Shown: positions 58,329-64,000 of the stretch, piece by piece
Layout: each line of letters opens with the position of its first letter
Numbering within the stretch: position 1 is the first letter of the stretch
NCBI GenBank assembly: GCA_021234155.1
Contig: JAJEKV010000013.1
Location: 16,469,877 to 16,533,876, forward strand
DNA length: 64,000 nucleotides
Direction: 5' to 3'
From: Isoetes taiwanensis
Lineage: Eukaryota; Streptophyta; Lycopodiopsida; Isoetales; Isoetaceae
Position numbers and translations under genes: made by a program
The notes under the pieces: generated by a model
Told to the model about the DNA's origin: nothing
What the model saw: the letters and a program-made list of their open reading frames with translations, nothing else
The model's database searches: none

Positions 58329-60257
58329 CTACACTTGTTTTCTGCTGCACATGACATTTTGTACTTTCAATTGCTTTATTTTGCAAACATCCTCTTGCAT
58401 GTTAGCCTCAGCATATATGTTTGACATAAGGACATACCCTGCAATGCAACATGAATCTAGAAGAAGGATCTGGTCAAAACAGCACCTTGCTATCTCAATG
58501 TTTCCATACATTTTGCAAGCACTAAGCAAAGCTATCCACCCTTGCAAATCAGACTTAATGGAAGCCTGCAATAAATCTTTGGCCTCCTTGAGACACCTTG
58601 CACGACTTAGCAGATCAATCGTGCAGATCAAATGCAGGATATCCGGTTCAATGGCATGATAATCTCTCATACATCTAAAATACCAAAGACCTTCCTCTAC
58701 TAGGCCTGCACGGCTGCATACTATAAGAATACTTGTGAATGATATTCTATCAACATTTAAGCCATCGTGCTGCATCTTCCCAAACCATTCCACAGCAGGT
58801 GCACTTTTTCCATGATGGGCATACCCTGCGCCTATTGCACCCCATGATATCACATCTTGTTCCGGAAGATTATCGAACAGTTTAAGTGCTTCGTTTAAGC
58901 TCCCACATTTAGCATACATATCAATCAAGGCATTACCCAGAACATCATTTAAATGGATTCCTTGTTTGATAGTCATATCATGGATAAGCCTACCCATCCC
59001 TACTGCTCCAAGGTGGCAACATGCTTTCAGGACACTCAAAAAGATGACCACATTTGGAAAAATACCTTCCTGTTTCATTTTCTCGAAGAGATCAAGAGCT
59101 AGACGATCTTCCCCATGCTGGGCATACCCACTGATCATGGAACCCCATGATACAACATCTCGATTTGACAAACTGGAAAAACTTTTGTAGGCCTCCTCGA
59201 GATTTCCACATTTTCCATACATGTCAATTAAGCTATTTCCTAAAACTAAATCTGGTTGGAATCCTCTTGCAAGTATCTGACCATGTATCAGCCTTCCTTG
59301 CTCTATTTGACTCTCAAACGCACATGTTTTCAAAACTATTGAAAATGTGATGTCATCTGGTTTAATGCCTTCCTCCTGCATCCTAGCAAAACATATTAAT
59401 GAACTAAGATAATCAGAATGACATGCATGTCCTGCAATCAATGCATTCCAAGACACCACATCTTTGTTGATTAGCTTGTCAAAGACCACATGTGCCTCCT
59501 CTAAATAACCACATTTCGAGTAAGCATCAACCAAGGCGTTTCCCATGGCATCATCTAAAGGGACTCTACAGGCTATGATTTTCTCGTGAATGCACCTACA
59601 GTGTTCTATTGTCCCTGTACTACAGGCATTCAAGAGGCTCAGAAACGTTATGCTATTTGGTTGCATGCCTTCCTCTTGCATCTTTCCAAAACATTCCAGG
59701 GCTACCACACAACCCATGTCCTGAGAATATCCAGCAATTATTGCATTCCAAGACACCACATCCCGGTTTTGCAATGTATCAAAAAACTCCCTAGCCTTTT
59801 GAAGATGTCCACATTTTACATACATATCAATCAGGGTATTCCCAACAAAAGTATCGTATTGAAGCCCGTATTCAATAATCTGGCTATGAACAATTCTCGC
59901 AAGGAATTGAAGATTTGACATTAGGCATGCCTTGATGATGGCAACAAAGATGTGCTTGGGATTCTTGGAACTGGATAACTGAACACTATAGTAGAGTTCA
60001 AAGGCCATATCCAATTTGAAATTTGCCAAAACAAATGCTGCCCATGCATAAGAACTAGGTTTGTCAATTTTATTGTATACTTCATTTGCCTCAAATAAAC
60101 ATCCATGGTAACAGAACAACCTAAGAAGATGGTCACATAAAATGGAAATGGAATCTAAACCACTATGAACAATGAGGTCACGTACACGTCTGCCGAGCTC
60201 CAAGTTCCTTTGCTTCTCGCAACTGCGTACTAGATAGTGTGCAGAGTCTCTGCTCAT
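58329..60257 (-). CDS. PLS-type pentatricopeptide-repeat protein (E-type end, no DYW)
   Basis: This intronless gene runs from an ATG at 60257 (MSRDSAHYLVRSCEKQ) to a TAG at 58331-58329, 642 residues. The frame is open about 30 codons further upstream but without an ATG. PPR proteins bind organellar RNA one base per repeat; PLS types mostly direct C-to-U editing in plastids or mitochondria. About 14-15 repeats are visible. S-type motifs include NTLIDMYVKCGHLQKAREFF, NALVDAYSKCGYLEEAHVVF, NSLIDMYGKCGNLEEAYKSF and NALIDMYAKCGSLNEALKLF. P-type motifs include VVSWNAIIAGYSQD and VVSWGSMISGYAQHGEDRLA; L-type motifs include VLKACCHLGAVGMGRLIH. The C-terminus reads WIALLSACKMYGNIEIARCC and YVLMSNIYAEANMQEDV, a recognisable E1 motif. 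It stops about ten residues later, so E2 and the DYW deaminase are absent. Such short forms usually need a partner in trans. No frameshift is present, so this is the best-preserved gene in the window. Confidence 0.92.
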   Translation of the reverse strand: MSRDSAHYLVRSCEKQRNLELGRRVRDLIVHSGLDSISILCDHLLRLFCYHGCLFEANEVYNKIDKPSSYAWAAFVLANFKLDMAFELYYSVQLSSSKNPKHIFVAIIKACLMSNLQFLARIVHSQIIEYGLQYDTFVGNTLIDMYVKCGHLQKAREFFDTLQNRDVVSWNAIIAGYSQDMGCVVALECFGKMQEEGMQPNSITFLSLLNACSTGTIEHCRCIHEKIIACRVPLDDAMGNALVDAYSKCGYLEEAHVVFDKLINKDVVSWNALIAGHACHSDYLSSLICFARMQEEGIKPDDITFSIVLKTCAFESQIEQGRLIHGQILARGFQPDLVLGNSLIDMYGKCGNLEEAYKSFSSLSNRDVVSWGSMISGYAQHGEDRLALDLFEKMKQEGIFPNVVIFLSVLKACCHLGAVGMGRLIHDMTIKQGIHLNDVLGNALIDMYAKCGSLNEALKLFDNLPEQDVISWGAIGAGYAHHGKSAPAVEWFGKMQHDGLNVDRISFTSILIVCSRAGLVEEGLWYFRCMRDYHAIEPDILHLICTIDLLSRARCLKEAKDLLQASIKSDLQGWIALLSACKMYGNIEIARCCFDQILLLDSCCIAGYVLMSNIYAEANMQEDVCKIKQLKVQNVMCSRKQV

Positions 60258-60502
60258 AAGGACGCCTTTTGTGTCATTCGCTTCTGCATTTCCGACTGCA
60301 GTATGCAACACTCCAGCTTCACCTGGTTTAATCAAACTTTTGTTTTTCTTTATTAAGTAGGTAGCAACGCCAAACCATAGCTAGCAAGCCAACAGATATT
60401 CTTAACAGTACCTTCGAGGAGAAGGTGCTGATCGCCGGACCTTGTAAGACATGCGCGATGCCATGACAGCATATTAAAATGTCTGCAAACATGTAACAAT
60501 AC
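60258..60502. other. Upstream region of the PPR gene
   Basis: Minus-strand leader and promoter of the PPR gene. An in-frame TAG lies about 45 bases upstream of the open extension, near 60,380, which bounds the possible N-terminus unless an upstream exon is spliced in. Confidence 0.4.
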
Positions 60503-60629
60503 GAAGAAATGCCAAAGAACAGCCATAGTGCAGTTATCAAAATGCCCGGCAAAACGGGAGGCCGTTTTGATAAATATGAGGCTCATTAAATTCCAATGTT
60601 GTTTTGCAAATATTCTAAGGTTAGAATAA
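60503..60629. repeat. Left half of interrupted duplicated segment
   Basis: GAAATGCC...AGTTATCAAAATGCCC...TTTTGATAAATATG-GGCT...TTTTGCAAATATTCTAA is repeated at 63,318-63,460, where it continues without interruption into the sequence found here only after 62,288. Confidence 0.85.
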
Positions 60630-60739
60630 GGCCCTTTTTCCATGGCACCTATGTCTTATATTTAGAGTCACGTTATTGGTCCACGTAAGAAAATAAAACA
60701 CCATTGCTTTTCCACTAAACAATTTAAGACACGTCTTAA

Positions 60740-61070
60740 TTTGGTTCCGTACAACTTGAGAGGAGCATTTTATTCCGGGGGAAACCCCCCGCCACAAAAT
60801 AAGGTATGCACTCCTATCCTATCAGGGGGCTTCTCTGCCGGATCATTCGGGTGTCCTAAAAATGAGATAACAGAAGCAGAAGAGCTTGACGGGAATGGAA
60901 TCGATTCCGGAACTCTGTCTGAATCCTACTGTCCTGAACTCTGTCTTGAATCCTACTATCCGGAACTCTACTTTTGGTTTCTACTATCTGTTAATCGACC
61001 TCTGTTATTCTACTATCTGTTATTCCGACCTCTGTAAATCCGTAACCTCTCTGTAATCCGACCTCTCTTG
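60740..61070 (+). other. Filler with short internal repeats
   Basis: Sequence inside the TIR element with repeats such as GAACTCTGTCT-GAATCCTACT (three times, 60,910-60,970) and CTACTATCTGTTAwTC-GACCTCTGT (about 60,980-61,035). The 98-codon ORF over it is probably not a gene. Confidence 0.5.
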
Positions 61071-61404
61071 GCCATGTCCATGTTTATGAAAGGACCCTAA
61101 CCTGCGAATGTGGATCAGCTCCTGAACTATGCCGGATCATTTCAACCGGCATGCAGCTAATGAAGTTCTTTAAATTTAGGGTTCGTGGCTTTGCCTGCAC
61201 AAGCAAGAGATGTGCAAGATCGGCCTCCTTATTCTGATCTATATTCTTGGCGAAACAAAACAGGGAAAAGCGTTTTGGGAGATACTAGCATGTGTTAGGT
61301 AAATATACATACGACTATTATGCTTCAAAGAGTTCATGCATGTTAGCACTGCTGGCTTTTCTCAATCTTGTTGATCATGCTATTTTGGTACTTGTCAACA
61401 ACAG

Positions 61405-62026
61405 GATTGTCATGATCTGTGGAAACCAGAGCTAACAGGAAGGATAGCTATGGTAGATTCTCCTAGAGAGATCATTGGGGCTGTATTGAAATCCTTGGGC
61501 TGCTCTTACAACATTAAAAGCTTTGAGAAGGATGTTTCTGGGGGTCGACTGGCTGTAAAACGATCTTTTGCCGAGTTCAAAGGACAGGTAATTTACCCTG
61601 ATACTGAGATACAACGTTGCAAGACCAATTATCAGGCAGACCAAGATATCTACGATGTCATTGAACATTATGAAACCCTTTACAATAATTGGTTGCTTAG
61701 AAATGAGATGACACAATACAGAAATTCTTTGTAACATAGAAAAGATTGGAACTTACCTTACATAAGCAATGATGTTCAACTTTGCAGCCATAAAAACTGA
61801 CTTAAGCTTCTTCATGGCCTTGGCAATTTTCTCTCTCTATTATGATACATTTTGACAGCTTGCTGCGAGTGCAGGTCCGTTTGTTTGATGGCATTCATTA
61901 TCTGGATGCATTAAGTGCAGGAGATGCATGGGTTGCTATTTGATGGTCGAATGAAGTGGTCCAATTCGCAAAACAAATGCATGGAATCGAAGTTATAGTG
62001 CCTGAATCTATAGTTTTTACAAAAGT
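61405..62026 (+). pseudogene. Captured fragment of a plant spermidine/putrescine-binding-like (PotD-like) gene
   Basis: Exon a (61,405-61,587) follows acceptor CAACAACAG and reads DLWKPELTGRIAMVDSPREI then GAVLKSLGCSYN, ending at ACAG|GTAATTTACC. A 287-bp intron ends in GAGTGCAG (61,874). Exon b (61,875 on) reads VRLFDGIHYLDALSAGDAWV, then, after a TGA at 61,941, WSNEVVQFAKQMHG and VIVPES. This matches the central part of plant chloroplast proteins related to bacterial polyamine-binding PotD (DLW-EL-GRI-MV-SPRE; GDAWVAVGWS; VPxSG). The TGA stands where the family has the glycine of GWS, a one-base GGA-to-TGA change. Similarity ends at about 62,000. N- and C-terminal parts of the gene are missing, so it cannot make the normal protein. 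Confidence 0.8.
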
Positions 62027-62131
62027 ATTCTTTTATCACTGGTTTTGCATGGTCTTGCATGGTTTTACATGGTCTTGCATGGTTTTACAATAATACGACA
62101 TGTCTTATTTTTGTGTAGTGGAAAACTGTGA

Positions 62132-62171
62132 TTATAAGACACGTCTTATATCAATAAGACGTGTCTTATAA
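62132..62171. repeat. Perfect 18-bp dyad with 4-nt loop
   Basis: TTATAAGACACGTCTTAT, loop ATCA, then the exact complement. It lies in the right subterminal part of the TIR element. Related AAGACATGTCTTAA and AAGACACGTCTTAA dyads lie nearby and at the left end. Confidence 0.95.
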
Positions 62172-62333
62172 TAATGTAATGGAAAACTGTTTTTTTTAAG
62201 ACATGTCTTAAGTATGACATGGAGCCCAAAAGGGTGTCTTATAATTATGTGACAGCCATAAAATAAGACTGCCGTGGAAAAAGGGCCTAAAAGCTTTATA
62301 ATGAGATTAAATTTACCTAAATTAGAGCATCCT

Positions 62334-62880
62334 CTTTTGAGTTGTTCATGAAAAAGCGCAGATCTATTGCCTCTATCCGCACAGGTGCACACCATCTCCG
62401 GATTGAGACATGGAGATGGGTTGGGGAGCTGCGCCAGGAGAGGTTTTGTCAACGCTATCAGGTTGGAGCTGTGGAAGACGAATGCCACACCCTTCAGAGG
62501 TGTCCGGCATATGATGACATTCGGATACGCTATGCTGAGCTGGTCCATCCTGGCCAGCCCCTGCATGAGATGCTGAGCACGAGCTCGGTACAGAGGTTGG
62601 GCTCATACATTCAAGAGATCATGGATCGCCGAGATCAGCTCGGCCCTCCGGCACTTACCTGATACATGTACATATTTATGTCTATATTTGTTTTTGTATT
62701 TGTACAGTTTGACAACAAGTCCATTCCTGTCACGGTTTTTTCCCCAAACAACCCTTTAGGGTGGGGAGGGGTTTTTTTAACCCGGACAGTAATCGGTTGC
62801 TGCGCCTCCTGTCTGGGTCCCATAGGCCAATTGGTCTCCGTGGACGATAAAAACTATATTCTATTCTTTTGAGTTGTTCA
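62334..62880 (+). mobile_element. Short 5'-truncated LINE with 15-bp target duplication
   Basis: The LINE sequence runs 62,349-62,865 and is flanked by CTTTTGAGTTGTTCA at 62,334-62,348 and 62,866-62,880. It begins at the same MKKRRS-IASIRTGAH point that is present in the 53-54.7 kb copy. It ends GGGTCCCATAGGCCAATTGG, TCTCCGTGGACGATAAAAAC and one or two TATTC units. The exact 15-bp duplication is the mark of target-primed reverse transcription. Confidence 0.9.
62347..62662 (+). pseudogene. LINE ORF2 C-terminal fragment
   Basis: 105 open codons: MKKRRSIASIRTGAHHLRIE, RQERFCQRYQVGAVEDECH, QRCPAYDDIRIRYAELVHPG, QPLHEMLSTSSVQRLGSYIQ and a stop. It is the cysteine-histidine C-terminal part of the LINE protein; the second zinc cysteine of the other copy (CQCC) reads CQRY here. 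It was truncated at insertion and is non-functional alone. Confidence 0.85.
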
Positions 62881-63317
62881 GCATTCTGAAACACTATAAT
62901 TGTAGATTCCACTCCAATTTGCTATCTTATTCTCCCACCTTTCCTCTGAACCTGATGTGTCGTGGGCGGCTCATGCAGAAAATGATCTGAAGCAACCCGT
63001 CAGTGGCAAAGTGTTGTTCGAATTTATTTTCCAATTTACTTTTCACATAAGAACGTTTTTTATCAATTGATGTAAGAATGACTACTCCAATACACCGAAC
63101 TGATTCCCTGAGATATGCATAAGTTTATGCTTAACAGGTCGATTCAGACAGGCGATGCAGTGTCGTCGGCTCGTGTCATGAGATGTTTGGTTAAGTCCTA
63201 GGTTTTATGTAAGAGCACTTCCACATTTCAAAAAAATTACTGCCATTTTAGTCAGGCACCTGTTTTGAGGTAGGTAGTAAAGTTATAAGGAAGGGGATTT
63301 GAAATTTCTAACAACAT
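62881..63317. other. Intergenic DNA, no gene seen
   Basis: Nothing was recognised. Confidence 0.45.
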
Positions 63318-63504
63318 AAAGAAATGCCCCAACATTAGAGTTTGCCAATGAATAGCTATAATAAAGTTATCAAAATGCCCAGCGAAACGTGGAGGCCATT
63401 TTGATAAATATGTGGCTTCTTAAATTCAAATGTTATTTTGCAAATATTCTAAAGATAGAATAAAAGCTTTATAATGAGATTAACTTTATATAAATCAGAG
63501 TTTG
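63318..63504. repeat. Empty-site paralogue of the TIR element target
   Basis: This copy reads ...CAAATATTCTAAAGATAGAA, TAA (63,461-63,463) and AAGCTTTATAATGAGATTAA without interruption. It corresponds to 60,503-60,629 joined to 62,288-62,333 with a single TAA, so it is the unoccupied state of the insertion locus. Confidence 0.9.
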
Positions 63505-64000
63505 ATCTATCCTCTTTCGAGACCCTTATCGGACCTGATGCATTTAAGTTTCTTCCCGTAGGTCTTTCCATTTCCACAACAAACAATTTGAAAGCCTCAA
63601 GAGCCTTATCTTTTGATGACAGCAAGTAACAACTTCCCATCCTACTATGGTCAACAATGAATGAAATAAAATACCTTTTTCGGTCATGCCTTGTACGGTT
63701 AGTGGTCTACATAGATCTGAGTGTACAAGGTCAAGGGGACTGGCTGCTCTTTTCTTCGATTTTGAGAATGGCAATCTAGTCAATTTGCCTAACATGCACC
63801 CTGGTCATATATACCCTTTATCTAAACCGGTTATCATTCCCCAAGTCTACTATGCCAGAGTTTTACACCAACTATTGACAAAGCTCCCAAAAAACATTGT
63901 TTTGAAAATTAAGATGATTTCTTATGAGCAGCTCTGGATTTCTTAGATTTCAGCTCGGGAATCTTCAAACCCTTGGCAACAAAGGCGCACAAATAAAGAT
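63505..64000 (-). pseudogene. Copia integrase fragment, runs off the window
   Basis: On the minus strand: LWHSRLG near 63,865 (integrase zinc part), CMLGKLTRLPFSKSKKRAAS and PLDLVHSDLC (63,795-63,705; first catalytic Asp region), then after a frame change GSCYLLSSKDKALEAFKLFV and RSDKG (second catalytic Asp region) near 63,520. Similarity stops at the border of the duplicated segment at about 63,505. This is a truncated Ty1/copia polyprotein unrelated in sequence detail to the element at 34-39 kb. Confidence 0.75.

Larger units (their letters stand above)
60627..62290. mobile_element. PIF/Harbinger-type TIR element carrying captured host exons
   Basis: The element spans 60,630-62,287 (1,658 bp) between TAA (60,627-60,629) and TAA (62,288-62,290). 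The left end is GGCCCTTTTTCCATGGCA and the reverse complement of the right end is GGCCCTTTTTCCACGGCA, followed on both sides by a GTCTTAT motif. Subterminal AAGACACGTCTTA dyads occur near 60,727 and 62,136-62,205. No transposase is present. The interior contains two exons and an intron of a spermidine-binding-like gene, so the element is non-autonomous and has transduplicated host sequence. The empty target is preserved at 63.46 kb, which confirms both borders. Confidence 0.88.

Noticed and set aside
58231..59918. Plus-strand ORFs overlapping the PPR gene
   Set aside because: They are antisense shadows of the repeat-rich PPR coding sequence.
61450..61734. 94-codon ORF as a complete small gene
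   Set aside because: The first 46 codons are exon a of the captured PotD-like gene and the remainder reads through its intron; the homology resumes only after the acceptor at 61,874.
1..64000. Prokaryotic operons, CRISPR arrays, tRNA or rRNA genes
   Set aside because: No ribosome-binding sites with clustered genes, no regularly spaced CRISPR-like repeats and no tRNA cloverleaf or rRNA sequence were recognised. Introns and plant transposons identify nuclear plant DNA.

Overview
This window looks like nuclear DNA of a land plant, from a repeat-rich and gene-poor region. The plant call rests on a long intronless PLS-type PPR gene, a plant-style PP4 regulatory subunit 2 gene, a fragment related to plant plastid spermidine-binding-like (PotD-like) proteins, a CACTA (En/Spm) transposon and a Ty1/copia element with an initiator-Met-type primer site. 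The PPR style would suit a seed-free plant such as a fern, but that is weak inference. No prokaryotic operon, CRISPR array, tRNA or rRNA gene was seen.

Layout. 1-1.1 kb: 5' part of an unrecognised minus-strand gene with a spliced leader, plus a direct repeat and a hairpin. 3.28-4.04 kb: Tourist/PIF-Harbinger-type MITE with TAA target duplications. About 4.8-5.0 kb: candidate tRNA-derived SINE. 7.93 to about 15.9 kb: a large decayed CACTA transposon. It starts with a CACTACAAG terminus, carries about 100-bp-spaced copies of an ACGTCGTTnAACGACGT palindrome near its ends, and encodes in order a proline-rich N-terminal exon, a C-x-C-x2-C zinc-type segment, a SET-domain protein, an acidic segment and a TNP2 / DUF4218-like / DUF4216-like transposase. 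About 17-25.4 kb: a GC-rich tandem array (300-bp and 1.05-kb periods), interrupted by a non-autonomous LTR element in an LTR-internal-LTR-internal-LTR arrangement. 30.6-32.4 kb: a ~1-kb tandem duplication. 33,945-38,906: a full-length copia element with identical TATAA target duplications. 41.4-42.6 kb: tandem repeats. 44.6-46.9 kb: an unrecognised, decayed multi-exon element-like gene. 47.1 kb: an inverted 3' end of a LINE. 47.7-48.2 kb: an unrecognised frameshifted ORF. 51.4-52.6 kb: PP4R2-like gene. 53.2-54.7 kb: LINE with a YADD reverse transcriptase and a (TATTC)n tail. 58.3-60.3 kb: PPR gene (minus strand). 60,630-62,287: a TAA-flanked TIR element that has captured two exons of a spermidine-binding-like gene; its unoccupied target sequence survives as a second copy at 63.3-63.5 kb. 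62,349-62,865: a short LINE copy with a 15-bp target duplication. 63.5-64 kb: a copia integrase fragment.

The two most interesting items are the SET-domain gene lying inside the CACTA coding region and the TIR element carrying captured host exons, proven by its empty-site paralogue. Only the PPR gene and probably the PP4R2 gene look like functioning host genes. In the 12-47 kb part nearly every ORF is broken by single-base indels, and repeat copies differ mainly by indels. Some apparent pseudogenisation may therefore be assembly noise rather than biology.
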